Below are positions 1 to 12,712 of a DNA stretch of 64,000 bases, piece after piece (the stretch's first letter is position 1; each line of letters begins with the position of its first letter). The translations under genes and the position numbers were made by a program. Under the pieces are notes generated by a model. It saw nothing but the letters and a program-made list of their open reading frames with translations. It was not told the DNA's origin and made no database searches. This DNA is from Lumbricus terrestris (Eukaryota; Annelida; Clitellata; Crassiclitellata; Lumbricidae), in NCBI GenBank assembly GCA_949752735.1, contig OX457038.1, positions 64,702,705 to 64,766,704 of the forward strand, given 5' to 3'.

Positions 1-218
1 TATAAGTAAGAACAGCAGCAAAGAAAAACACATGTGGCAGTACTTCACTAGCACAATGGAAACCTAGCAAAAAATTTAAAGATCTAACAAAGACATTTGT
101 AAAGAAATTGCAAACTTCCTCATTGTCAGGTTGCAGGAGGTATATGTCTCAAAGAGTACTTATGCTCACAGTCACACATTACAAGTGAAGCAGAAATCAT
201 GTCTAAGAGTATGCTTAC

Positions 219-3200
219 TTTGCAAGCAGATCGGCAAGGTAGTCTGGGGTTGTGGCGTCTGGTCGGAGAGGAGGGCTCGAAACGTGCGCAGCCGCATGAC
301 GCCAGCTCTTGTTAAAGTACTGTGAGCCATCGATGGCCAAAGCAGCAGTTACCACTTCACCAAATACCACTTTGCCTATAATAACAATAATAATTTTAAA
401 ATATAATTTTTTCTATAATCAATTCAAGCTGACAAGTACACAGTACTTAAGATTACATGATAATAGCAGTTACAGATGACCAAGTCTACCCTGAATTAAA
501 TTTAACCGCATGCCAGCCTGCGAGGCACCCACCTGTCCCATTGCTTGTTCTTCAGTTCCTCCTAAATTCCTTAGTCAAGGCTTAGTCAATCATATGGGAC
601 TAGCACGTATCCAACCTGTGTCTCTCTTATCTCCATGCCAGCATCTTACAACTCAACCATCTCCCTGCCCTTCATCATCAAAAGGTACATAACAAGACTG
701 AAATGCTTCCTGGTAAAAAAAACAATTTATCCTAAAATACGGTTCAAGGTAGTTAAGCAGATCTCTTGCATATCGTTCGTCTACTATTGCCATAGACTTC
801 ATATTACCAGATATGACTGCAAGGATATATAGAATGTTCATGTACAAAAGTATGGTAAGTTCTATGACTTTCCACCTACATAACTTATCTAGGCCTTATC
901 TATCTATCTATCCATCTAACTCTCTATCTACCTCTAGCAATGTCTGTGATATCTGACAACTAAAGTAACTATCTTCTCATCAATCTATAACCAATTAACC
1001 ATGTCATATGCATGGTGGTTGGACAGTTAGAGCGCCTGAAATAATAATATTTAATAAATGATAGTAATTCAATAGTGGGCCTGTCTTCTATGGCACCTAA
1101 CTTCCTATTGATCTATCCTTCTACCCATATATCTATTTGCCTCTCCATCTCTACATATAGTCTTCACCAATCGTCAGTAACCATAGATACGATCAATTAA
1201 TCATCAACTGTTGCTATTGATACGACCTCTGACCTGATCTCCGGCTTTCACTGATGACGTCAGCCGACTGCTTACTCATCACCTTCGTTATATAAACCGG
1301 AGCATTAGCCAGGCTGGCTAGCATGATGGCTCGGTACACGGCTTCTGCCTCAGCCTAAGCATAGCCAAACATATACACTATTATACAGCGAATAAACAAT
1401 GTATATATACACTATTATACAGTGTATAAACAATGTATATATACACTATTATACAGTGTATATTGTATAAACAATGTATCAACTACAGATGAACCGTTCA
1501 AACGTCAACAGCAATCACCAGTCGAGTAGTAATCCTAATGAAAAAGAACTCAATCAATGAATCCATCTGTGCATAATGCATGTCAAATGTGCATTGTTCA
1601 TTGAAATGTTCTTGAGTGCACATGCAAATGTTAACCTTTTGGTACTGTTCAAACATTTAAGTACATTTCAGTCAATGGCAATAATTATGTATGTATGTAA
1701 TGTATATTTGTTTATTTTCGAAAAACAACAACAACAGGCAAAACGCTGTAGTTGTAAATTACAAAATTAAGAGTGTGGCTACTTAATACTTATGGTTGAG
1801 TTTCTTGGTAAATGATTTTAAAAAACATTCTTGGACAAAGTTCATCGAGTTTTTCTTAGAGAGGGTGAAACTGTAAGCCCATTCCTTATTTATATAATGG
1901 ATCTCACTGTACTGGAAAGAGGTTATGGAGGACATGAAGTTCATTTCCTTGAACAACTCTAGACAGCATGGCTGTCAGCCTTTTGCACGGTCACACCCTT
2001 TGGCAGAAGGCGGCTAATGAAACCAATGAAGAAAATAAACTTTATTCAAATTAACTTAAATTTAAAACTGGAAACATGGTCATCTCCAAAAAGCACACAA
2101 AAAAGAACAAGCTTTTCTATGACAGAAAACTGATACAGCATGATACTTACATCTTCAGGATGGCTCAGTAGATGCCCTTCTGGTCCAGTAATTCCAAGTT
2201 CAAAGACTTCCTTCCCTTTCTACAAAGGTAATAACTCACAAAATGCATTCAACTTGAAGAAAGATATCTTTCAAAAGACAATGTGTACAACAGTGCAAAT
2301 TATTACTACTCGAAAGCATTTCATTTTTAATGCATGAAAAGTCATACAGAAATGTGAATCTGAGGTGCGGCTAGTCAGTTGACAGGTGAAGAAAATTTAG
2401 ATATTCAGATGCTTTAAATCCAATGAGATACATCTGACGAATTCTGTGGCCTGTCTTAAAGCAACAGAGAGAGTTTGATCATCGAGCATACATTGGCAGG
2501 CAATTTCGCTCCATGGGGCAGCAACATGGAATGCGTGTGAGTCCAAGACAGTGATACATTGAGGCACAACTGAAAGACTTATCGGGAGGGAGGTACAAAG
2601 ACGATGGTTGAAAGTAAGCGGGAGTGCTTGTTGAGAAGGCTTCTATATAACCGGCCGGTTGTTTGAGAGGACTGATGGACGGAGGATGGGGATGCGTTTC
2701 AGCGATCGTGCTTTCTCGGCCGCTGGTCCTCACTGATAGAACAGACTTCATCCCTCTATTCGATTGACCAACCCAGTTAAATTTATTTAATTCTTTAAAT
2801 TTACTTAATTCTACGTTAATGACATCAGCCGACTGCTTACTCCATGTTCTCTAGGGCTTACTCCACCAAGGCAATCTTGCAACGACATGGCCGTGTTATG
2901 GTGCCCCATAAATTGTTGTAATCATTATTATTGATGTTATATCACAAACTACAGATTGATGTCTTGTGCATCATGATTCACGAGTAGATTGTTTGGCAGA
3001 CAATCATGCCTTTGTTCTGCTCAAGACTGAAAAACTCATCAAAACTGATCATATACATAGCTCAAAACAATACCTCTTCGGTTAAACATCTAAACAATAC
3101 CTCTTTGATCAGACATCAAAACAATACCTCTTCGATTAGACATCCATTTTCTGCATGAACGGTCACAACTGCACCGAGCTGTTTGCACAGCTTGAAAACG

Positions 3201-6200
3201 TTGTAGAGTTCGATGTCCTTCAGCATGTACTGTCCTTTGTAGGACATGAACACGTGGAATGAATTGACACCTGTTGCACACAGAATGGGAATCTAACTTA
3301 CACCTACTGCAAACAGCTCTAAGAAGAACATGAAAAAATCATTGTTTTCTTCAAAAATCATTGTTTTCGATTGATGTTTTCATAATCGCTCATTTCATCC
3401 AAATTTCTTATATTTTAGCTGCAATGTTACGGTAATCAGTATTTTTTTAATACAAATTATGCTTCGATAATGACATCGTAATTTTAAAAAGGACAAAATG
3501 AAAAAGTTACAAACCCTTAGTCATTATTAATTCTTGAAAATATCTTATCTTAAAAGATTGTAGAAGCAGTAATATGGATGTATGTATCAAAGCATCTAAT
3601 AATATACAGCATCAAAGTGCAAAATCCGATGGAGAAGATAACAATAATAATAATTAATAGATTGTTCTCATATTCTAAAAATATCCATCCCAAACAAGTA
3701 ATTTGTCATAAAGCACAGAGGATAACTGACCTTTGTCTTTAGCAAGTATCTCGACCTCTTCCGCAACCTTGTCGCTCCACCACGTGATGCAAACATGAAG
3801 ACCGTAGTCACAGCATGCCTTTGCATCAGCCACATCACGCCACTGATTGTAAGCATCCAGCAATGACTGATCCTTCTCAGGTATCACATAATCAACTGCA
3901 ATCAAACCATGAAACATCAACATACGCATATAAACAGAATAATTTTTGACACGTTATATAATTTATCAAAATGTAAGTAAACAATTTAGACATTTACACA
4001 TGTGAGAGTTTCTACAAGTTTTGCCAAAAAAATTTAGAAAAATTTATTAACGATTTTTTTACCTTTCAATGTTCTGATCTGTTCATATCACTACTACCAA
4101 AGTGTGTGATGAGTAGCAATGCACGAAATTAAAAATAATTTATATGAAAAATTGTTTTTTATAAAATTTGTCATGGAGTTGACTTGCGTTACAGAGTTAA
4201 TATCACGCAGATGGCATCCACATTTAAGAGTTCTGAGGAACCAATAGGAATTATATTTAGCCATTTCCTGTCAGATGCATGTATACCAGTCTCAGAAAAC
4301 TAAGAATGAAGTCATCATTGAGAGTCATAATAAAAATATTTGCAATCTGTCAACTTTATGCTCCATGACATCGTCGTGTACACATTATATTTACATGATC
4401 AACTCATTAATCGAAGAAAAATAGATCAAAAAAGAAACTCACTGATCATCGTAGTGCCACCTGCAAGAGCAGCCTTTGTGCCATGGTAAAAATCATCAAC
4501 GGGTGAAGCACCTTCCCATGAACGATGGAAATGAGTGCCTGCATCTATGCCACCTAGTAGCAAAAAAAAAATGAATTAGTCCTATTGCTAAAATTTGCAA
4601 TGCACATACAGTCATACAGAAAAGTGAATCCATAGTGCAACTTTCCAACTATATACAATGATACAGTATACATGTATTTTCAACCATGTATTAAACCATG
4701 AAGGTAAACTTCCAAATGTGTATAACATGTGTGAATTTCAAAACACACAATATTGCTACCATTAGCATATAGTTTTTAACGCAGGCAAAGCCACAAAATC
4801 TATACACATATCTGAATGGCAGTTAGCAACTTTCCAGGTGAGGAACTGTAACCAGCAGACATCTAGATGGTCAAAAGCCAGTGAGATAATTAGTGATTTC
4901 AAGGCATTTCTTGACGAAAGAAAAAAAAACCCTTCATATTTCAGACAAAGTGTGAGCAAGTACACAGTAGATAATAGTCATGAAGAACGATGAGTGCAAA
5001 ATTTTCAAATAGTTATAAAAACAAAGAACCTCAGAAACATAAAACATGAACTAGGAACTTTGAATAACATGCCAACCATCGGTTATGAATGAGAATCTGT
5101 TGGCTAGGCTCTCCAATGCCTCCATGTGCGATACACCTGGCCATTGGGGACTCTTCCAGTAATCCTTCATTTGAGCTATGTTCATTTTCGATGAATTGCT
5201 AGATCATATTGACTTCAGAATCTTTTAGATTAGCACAGGCTAAGTAGAATCTTAAAGGATGCATCATATAAATCTTCGTAACGCATACAAAAACACAAAA
5301 ATTACCTATTGTTTCATTGGTAAAATCCGTTACGGAAAAACCCTACACAAACCTGGAATGATAAGTTTTCCCCGAGCATCAATGGTTCGAGAACCTCCAG
5401 GCACAACAAGATTTGTTCCAACTTGTCTAAAATATCATCGAGATCATAAATTTGTATGCAATCCGATCAAATAGAATGCACATATTTCCAGCAAAAACAA
5501 CTTACTGAAACAAAAAGAAATAAAGATTCTGATGCATATCCAATAAAATTCTGATTCACTGTACAGTGTTACTAGTTCAGATAAAAAGCAAATTTGTCGA
5601 CTCACTTGATGACACCATCTTCCATATAAATGTCAGCATAAAAAGATTGGTCATCGTTGACAATTCGCCCACCCTTTAAAAGAATACGGGACTGGGCACT
5701 CTGCAACACACAAAAACCATAATTTATATCGGTACTTTCAGCATCACTTGAATCAGGTCTCTTCATCAACTGAGGGTTTTCACCGCATGTCTCAAATAAT
5801 TATCTTAAGCCTCACGGCATAAATAATATGGAGCAAGTCATTAGATTTTAATTCTCTAGTACAGTGGTTCCCAACCTTTTTTGACGGTAGGGCCACTTTT
5901 TCTAATTTGGCGGACATGAGGGTCACTGGGGCATTCCATGCCAAATCAACACATTTGAAGAAAAAAATGAACATCATCATTTCCAATTTTGTTGAAATTT
6001 GGTATGGTGATAAGTCACCGTGAAAAACTTTCAAAACCCGAATTTTAGATTTTTGGGTCAACCGGTGTCCGAGATATGGGTCAGTGAACTTGACCGAAAT
6101 TGACCGATTTCTGCTGACCGGCCGATGTTCAAACTGCTGTATCTCAGCTTCTACTGTACCTAGAGACACAATTAAGATATCAAATTGAAGGTATTAAAAA

Positions 6201-9200
6201 GTTCTATCTGGGTAAAGCATTCACAAGCATTCATAATCAGTGACAAAAAATTTCTGAGCAACTGTAACCTAGTGATACTGACCTAGGTCAGTTTGTAAAA
6301 TCAGAATATTATCAAATAATTCCCATGCAAAGCTTTCATTGTTCCTAACAATTGGTGAAAATGTCAGAGTGGGCGCTCTTATAGTCTATTTACAGTGATT
6401 TTTTAAAGGTACAGTCATTGTTGTAATTCGCGACCGGCGATATGACATGACTATTTAACTGCTGAATCCCAGCTGTTAACACCAATGCATTTTTACACAT
6501 TTCTTGTTCCAAGTTCTAGGTTTATCTTTCCCAGCATGGAGTAAAAGAATTAGGCTTATTTGCATGCTCACTGGTTCTTATTTACATATGTAAAGGAATT
6601 GTTTAGGTCCTCAATTTCATAGTCTTTCCTGCTGTCTTAAATTAAAGTGATAATATTATGACATCGGTTGCAATTTTAAATAGCCTTTTGTGTTGTTATA
6701 AGTGGAGTTGTGATAAAATACCTCAAATAGACATACTGCTCTAATAGAATCTTAAAATAAGTCTCCAAGTATATATGACATAGTCTTATAGATCATGTTG
6801 TGATCCATTCAAATATCATAAACAGCAATTAAAGGTGACTGGATTACAAGCTACCACATCAGCTATAATACAGCTGCATCTTTCTATAAAGGTTGTGGAT
6901 AAGCTGGGTGCTCCATGTAGCAAAGATATTTCAATTGTTTAACAAGCCCATGAGAAACATAACAACTCATCATTAGAAGGAGACCCATGACCACTGATTT
7001 GGTTAATGATGTCTCCAACTGATGCACTGTCTATAGATACTAAATTCATCACTGTCGGGACTCGGTAAGTCCCCTGTTGCGAAAAGAAAACTATATGCCA
7101 AGTACTATGCAAAGAAAAAGCTTTTGATTATACACCAATATGTTAAGAAGTAACTAACTATGATAAGAGGAAGTGATGTTGATAGTGATGAATCAAAAAC
7201 CGAGCAAGAGACAGAACATGAAATTATCTGTCAACTGAAAGAAAAGTTCAACATGTGCACATTAATCGCAAGTGGACAACTAGAATGCATCAGGAAAAAA
7301 TAACTTTAATTTTATGTGACATAAATTTGTTGCATTTGGATACTATAATATTCTCTCTTTAGATTCAATAAATTGATATGCTGCAGATTTGTGGATGTGG
7401 CAGGGATATCAAAGATCTATTTGGCAAGGTACAATAGTCGCGAATCTTGACCATGATGGTACCTTTAAAAAATCACTGTAAATAAGCTATAAGAGCGCCC
7501 ATTCTGAAATTTTCACCAATTGTTAGGAACAATGAAGGCTTTGCATGGGAATTATTTGATAATATTCTGATTTTACAAACTGACCTAGGTCAGTATCACT
7601 AGGTTACAGTTGCTCAGAAATTTTTTCCACTAAATATGACTGCCTGTGAATGCTTTACCCAGATAGAACTATTTAATACCTTCAATTTGATATCTTAATT
7701 GTGTCTCTAGGTGCAGTAGAAGCTGAGATACAGCAGTTTGAACATCGGCCGGTCAGCAGAAATCGGTCAATTTCGGTCAAGTTCACTGACCCATATCTCG
7801 AACACCGGTTGACCCAAAAATCTAAAATTCGGGTTTTGAAAGTTTTTCATAGTGGCTTTTCACCATACCAAATTTCAACAAAATCGGAGATGGTGATGTT
7901 TGATGACTGTGTTGATTTGGTGAAAGACATTAGGCGGCCACAAAGCTATAAATTTAATTCACTAAAAGCATACGAATTGTTATAAATGAATCAAAATAGA
8001 ATGTTATTTATAGACGTCAAAATAAAATAATTCGCAATAGAAAATAATTACATGTATGTGTTCTATCCTGTCCAAATTGTCAATTTTTGTCATATATTTT
8101 TGTAAATTCTTTGAGAGACGAGGGCCTTTTTTAGACCTGGCAGGCTACTTTTGGCCCATGGGCCACGGGTTGGGAACCACTGCTCTAGTAGTATTGAACA
8201 GTGAACAATAAGCTGATCTTCCTAATACTGCTAAAGTGCATATCACAAATCTAAAAATTCACAATGTATAGCATCATTGATGTACATGCTACAGCAGTAA
8301 GAAGAAATTTGCAATAAAGCTGACCAAGGTCTCTTTAGAACAGCGGTTCTCAACCTTTTTAGTGCGGCGACCCCTTGGTAGCATTTCTGAAGTTGTGACG
8401 ACCCCCAACAATGAAATTGAACGAGTTACCCTTGCACTGCATTTTTTAACCACTGTCCATTGCTTTGCAATTTGACTTTATAATTCGAAAACTGCAATTG
8501 ACTATTGTGTGAGGCTTCCTGACTTGAGATTCTGAGAGCTACTTATTCAATAGCTTGAAGTTTCAATTTTCTAAGTGTATTCAGCAGGGAAGGGATTTGG
8601 CGAGGGGAAGTGTACCTGCCCCTCCCCGTTGTCGAAATATTTTTGAATTTTCACACTGCAATGGTGGCATTTTAAGTTGACATTCTATCGATATTGCTCG
8701 TCATGTCATTGCTGACAGTCGTGATTTAAGACTTCAAAAATGCCTCCTCCCATTGTTTAATTTCTTTTATTTCCACACTGTAATGGTCGCATTTTAAGCT
8801 GTCATCTCAAGAAGACTTCTCTTAATTGCAGTGCCTAAGACATGGTTTAAGATTTCAATAATTATATGTCCCATCCCCATCATTTGAATTTTTAATAGCC
8901 TATCCACACTGTAACGACTGCATTAAAAATTGTATGCTGTCATCTTAATAAGATTGCTAATTTCATCAAATGTGATAGTCATGGTTTAAGATTCCAATAA
9001 TGCGTACAGTTTTTTGGATTTGCACACTATACCTGCAGCATTTTAAGCTGTCACCTTAACGAAGTTACTCATGATTTCAGTGCTTTGAAATTTGGTCTCA
9101 GACTTCAATAAATAGCCTACCTCTGCCTAATTGTTTAAAAAATAATAATTTGCACACTCTAATGGTACCGGTAGTTATAGTCGCTCAATTCACAAATCAC

Positions 9201-10507
9201 ACCACGTCGCTCAAATCCAACCTTTCAGTTACCAGCATAGGTTTTTTTAGCAAACCGAAAATTGTTTCGTTTTTTTAGAAGAATGGCAAAATAGAATTTA
9301 CATTTGAAGCATAAAATGGCAAAAATTAAATTAGCTGTCGCAAATCTGACGATCGAATGACTCATTGCAAAAGTATAAGTAAACATTTATTGTAAGTTGC
9401 TTTAGTGCTGTGTATTGCGTTGAAATTCGTATTAGAAATACATCTTATACAAATTTCTGAAGGCCCCATGCGACCCCTGGCAAATCGTCAGGCGACCCCC
9501 GTGGGGGTCGCGACCCACAGGTTGAGAACCGCTGCTTTAGAAGCATCTTAGATGATCTTGGTCACACTCTCTACGACCGCCTCCAGTATTCTACTGGTCA
9601 CAACCTGCATCCATGCTCACAACCATGTTCTCACTAGATTTGATTTCTTTGCCAGGCATGGTTTCTTGGCTAGCTAGGTTAGTTTTCTATATAATCTAGT
9701 CAACTTTATTCTCTTGTTCTAATTATCACTTCCTTACCGCAATTATTTTTTACTTTGTATGTGAGGTAGCGTCTTTAATTATTCACCCATTGTAGCATTA
9801 TTACTTTTACTTAGGCAAGAATTTCTTTCTTCATTCCCACTTCTATATAAGCAGCAATTACTTTTCGATCAATAGAACTTCTATTTAATAAAAAATTATT
9901 GTTCATCAATCCAGCTTCGATTTAAGTGAGATTCTTTTCACAAATCCCAGTTCCATTTAAGCAAAAATAATTTTTATCAATCCGACATCTATATTGCAAG
10001 AATACTTTTCCTAAATCCAACTTGTATTCGACCAACGCTGAAACCCATGCAATGGCCAATAATAAACGACGCTAAGCTACACCTTTACCGTGTGTGAAAG
10101 CGCTTGCTTTCGTTTAATAGAGAAAGAACACAGTTCACACACTCACTTATTAACAACACTGTGCACCTTAAAACAAACCAAAAACTGTCTGGATTACACT
10201 TACGTGTATACTTTATGGCGCAGTTTAACAATCATGCATGCACTTGATGAATGTTCAGCTACATGCCAGTGAAAATGTTTCTTACTTACAAAACATCTAT
10301 GACTAATAGACCCGTCACTCGTATCATAAGCATTTCGACACTGTGCCGAATTATGCCAATCACCGTTTAATAATTTTTCAGTTCAATGTTGAGCAATTAT
10401 CTAAAATACTATGATCGCTATAAAATTACAATTATAGCGTAGCCACAAGATGAGTCGATTACCTGTAAATGTATGGGAACCTTCTTCAGCGGCGTCCTGG
10501 CAGCCAT
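219..10507 (-). CDS. DPYSL: CRMP / dihydropyrimidinase-like protein, 5' part of gene (partial, nine exons)
   Basis: Nine coding exons join in phase: 10463-10507 (start ATG at 10507), 5606-5700, 5353-5426, 4443-4553, 3731-3895, 3128-3270, 2151-2219, 1234-1354 and 219-375. They give about 326 residues; the rest lies left of the window. Recognisable segments are [20 protein letters not shown] near the N-terminus, then [27 protein letters not shown] and VMSK. They follow the amidohydrolase order of dihydropyrimidinase and collapsin response mediator proteins. CRMPs are cytosolic tetramers that bind tubulin in axon signalling; dihydropyrimidinase hydrolyses dihydrouracil. Three metal-site residues of the enzyme appear lost: the first His of HxH is Gly (DAGTH), the carboxylated Lys is His (VNSFH), and the His of the YIVH motif is Lys (YITK). 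This favours a non-catalytic CRMP. The N-terminal KKVPIHLQ also resembles CRMPs. Every intron has GT-AG ends. Confidence 0.9.
1371..1480. repeat. AT-rich tandem repeat, about 36-bp unit, three copies
   Basis: The unit carries TATACACTATTATACAG followed by TAAACAATGTATAT and repeats about three times, with a shortened last copy. It lies in a CRMP-like intron just beside the exon at 1234-1354. No coding potential is seen. Confidence 0.8.
2479..2751. other. CRMP-like intron sequence with no recognisable content
   Basis: This part of the intron between exons 3128-3270 and 2151-2219 contains an open frame on the minus strand. Its translation shows no family signature and the CRMP-like protein is already continuous across the intron, so I see nothing functional here. 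Confidence 0.5.
3064..3145 (-). repeat. Three tandem copies of a 27-bp unit covering an exon end and its splice donor
   Basis: The unit contains ACAATACCTCTT on the plus strand. On the minus strand that is an exon end AAGAG followed by a GTATTG donor. The copy nearest the coding exon (donor GT at 3126-3127) gives the productive join. The next two donors (3099-3100 and 3072-3073) lie 27 bp apart. Using either would run into the in-frame TGA found 9 bases after the first donor. Confidence 0.8.
5862..8182. mobile_element. Non-autonomous hAT-type DNA transposon (2.3 kb) with long internal inverted repeat
   Basis: The ends are CAGTGGTTCCCAACC and its reverse complement. The element is flanked by a perfect 8-bp duplication CTCTAGTA at 5854-5861 and 8183-8190, the hallmark of hAT transposons. 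Inside, arms of roughly 480 bp (about 5947-6433 and 7438-7920) are inverted copies of each other around a unique 1-kb centre. Both arms carry the same short open frame, which is a consequence of the inverted repeat rather than a gene. No transposase is visible. It sits in the first intron of the CRMP-like gene. Confidence 0.92.
8341..9534. mobile_element. Non-autonomous hAT-type element (1.2 kb) with internal subrepeats
   Basis: The terminal inverted repeats begin CAGCGGTTCTCAACC and the element is flanked by the perfect 8-bp duplication CTTTAGAA (8333-8340 and 9535-9542). The interior from about 8620 to 9150 is a degenerate array of about 120-bp units. Each unit carries words such as CACACTGTAATGG and GCATTTTAAGCTGTCA. 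No transposase frame is seen. A related array in the opposite orientation lies at 29330-30370. Confidence 0.92.
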
Positions 10508-11035
10508 CTTGCAAACATGAGAGTCAGACAGATGCGCAGACGTAGGACCAGAATTAAAGCCTAACGATACGGCCAGCGATTTACAGCATCCCAGACGCAT
10601 TTATCAAGGATTGCAGCAGCCTCCCAGTTGTCTGCAATAAGTGCAATCTAACCTACAATAATTATTTGTATAGCGCCGAAGTTATTACCCAAACGCATGA
10701 AACGACGATCGCTGCCTTTCAAGTAAGGTAATTAAGCCACATAATTATTATTATGAAATTCAGTGCAATGCTCTTCGCTCGTACGTGTGACTCAAGACTG
10801 CAGAACCGTATAGGGCCTACCTTCGATCGCCACTAATATATATCCTATCCTGCTAATGTATCCTATCCTGCTCTATCCAATGACAACCATAGCCAGCGAC
10901 TGCTATTGAAGCATGCATGCATGTTAGTCTCTCTAGCTTGTCTCTTCGAATTCTGAGGCCAATAAAATTTTGTTTTATTTGAGCAGCTTAATATTGCTTC
11001 TCAGTCTGGCGCTTTCTTGCAAGCCTTCAAAAACA

Positions 11036-11400
11036 TCTATATAAATAAAGAGAAGATTCTGTGTGTCTGTCTGTTTGTTCGGAATGCATTTCCATAGTTT
11101 TTGAGCTTTTAACTCCAAACCTTCACTACTGTGTCCGTCTCGGCATCGGACACGCAGTGGAGGGGTTCGCGAATCTCTGCCACAATGGGGGCAGGGTGGG
11201 GGCAAAAACCCCTAATTTTCTTTGGTAGAAGTGGGGGGCTGGGAAGATCGAGGACATTTTCCCGAAAACCCAAATTTTCTCGCCTGGTGTACCGGTGGAG
11301 TTCGAAGTGTGGTGGGGTGTGGTGGGTCCCTGACGTGGCTTTTGTGGGCGCTGAGAAATTCTCGAAAATTTACATTAAAATTTGCAAATAGCTCCATGCA
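11036..11400 (+). mobile_element. Dispersed repeat, possibly a Helitron end fragment
   Basis: The segment starts with TCTATATAAATAAAGAGAAG then TCTGTGTGTCTGTC. It continues with a G-rich body that matches another copy at 57499-57898, including the words CTCCAAACCTTCACTACT and GTGGAGGGGTT. A start at TC, as here, is typical of Helitrons. This copy lacks a recognisable 3' hairpin and CTRRT end, so the class is tentative. Confidence 0.5.
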
Positions 11401-12336
11401 GAGCCGTATATGTAGCCTATGATAACAAATCAAGATGTTTTTTTTCTGTACGCCAGAAAATCCCGCTCAAAATATCATAGGACGTTTATAAGAAGAAGTT
11501 TCCCATCCTGCATTGATTTGGCCCTTGTTCATCAACATGCTCAAGTTCATCGCAAAGATTTTGGTTCATCGAGAAGCAAACTATTATACTTGCACTTTCG
11601 ATTTTGTGAAAAGCCGAAAATAGATACAAAATTTTCTTTTGTTTCGTATTATTAAAGTACGTGTCGAGCCTTTGGAAATGGACCAAATTTTGCATGGTAC
11701 CATACCATTATTAAGGCAATCACCATCCAATGTTATACAGATTATATCAGGTAGTAATAAATAAAGTTGTTGACGTATTGGCTTCATAAATAGGCCCTAC
11801 AGTATACGAGGTCGTTGCCCTACAGCGTATGAGCAAGCATGGGTTGGTTGCGACGAGCTATTCTATCGTAGCCAGAGACGGCCATATTGTTGCCATCAAA
11901 TGCTGGTACATAATTATTTGACTTGGGCTGCGCTACAGACTACAGTGGGTGAGGCTTTTGTTGATTCTATCTTACGGAGGGCTTTTCAGCTGTTTTTGTG
12001 GTTCAGCAGTCTTTTCCAATTACCTTTGAGACTCTTGGTCCTGTAAATACCGAGACCCTGTGTAAAACTGCATATGAAGTTTATGGTCTTTGTTCCAGCT
12101 GTTTTTCAACCACGTCATGCTTTGAAAAGTTCCCACATCATGAGCATGCCAGGCCACTGGAATTTTCAGTCATCACTGCTATTGATGCAGATATTGTAAA
12201 CACGCTACTATTACTGATTACTGACAAGCAGACATGGCACAGATAAACTCCACTTCCAGTGTTGGTGAGTAGACTTATTTCCATATTATGTCTCATATTA
12301 AATGGAACTTGAAAATGTGCACTAGTGTGTGTACAA

Positions 12337-12606
12337 CAGGGCTGAAAGTGGTTTGGAAAATTTGCCGGGTCTGACTTTGGCGGATGAGCCGACAGCTTTG
12401 ACCCGACAAATTTTATGACATCTTTTTCAGTCATTTGCCCAAAATTGTCGAAAACCTCTGCTAATTTCACTAAATATTTTGTCATTGAGGTAAATTTATG
12501 GGTTTCTTATGCTTCTTGTGTTAAACATGCAACCCGGTTGAGACCTGGCATCAGCAGGTCATGAAAATCAATGCCGGGTCTGTGACCTGGCTCACTTTCA
12601 GCCCTG
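12337..12606. mobile_element. hAT MITE (270 bp)
   Basis: The terminal inverted repeats are CAGGGCTGAAAGTG and its complement. They are flanked by GTGTACAA (12329-12336) and GTGTACTA (12607-12614), a 7/8 target duplication. Open frames inside it are not genes. Confidence 0.82.
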
Positions 12607-12638
12607 GTGTACTAGAACCCTTGAACTTCACTCCTTAA

Positions 12639-12712
12639 CACGTTGACCGCCTACACGCCATGTTAAATGACTGCAGCCAGTACGAGTTAACTCATACTGG
12701 GCGGTCAACGTG
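12639..12712. mobile_element. 74-bp TTAA-flanked MITE, piggyBac-like
   Basis: The ends CACGTTGACCGCC and GGCGGTCAACGTG are perfect inverted repeats. Each is flanked by TTAA (12635-12638 and 12713-12716), the target site used by piggyBac-type transposases. At 74 bp it is very small. Confidence 0.7.

Noticed and set aside
2479..2751. 90-codon minus-strand frame in a CRMP-like intron
   Set aside because: The flanking CRMP-like exons join in phase without it, and it shows no similarity to the amidohydrolase fold.
5792..7985. Two open frames (125 and 94 codons) with nearly the same translation, in opposite orientations
   Set aside because: They lie on the two arms of the inverted repeat inside the hAT element at 5862-8182, so one arm explains the other. 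No domain is present.
11998..12485. Overlapping frames on both strands near the hAT MITE
   Set aside because: Partly inside the MITE at 12337-12606, with no splice partners or recognisable domain. A transposon remnant is possible but not supported.
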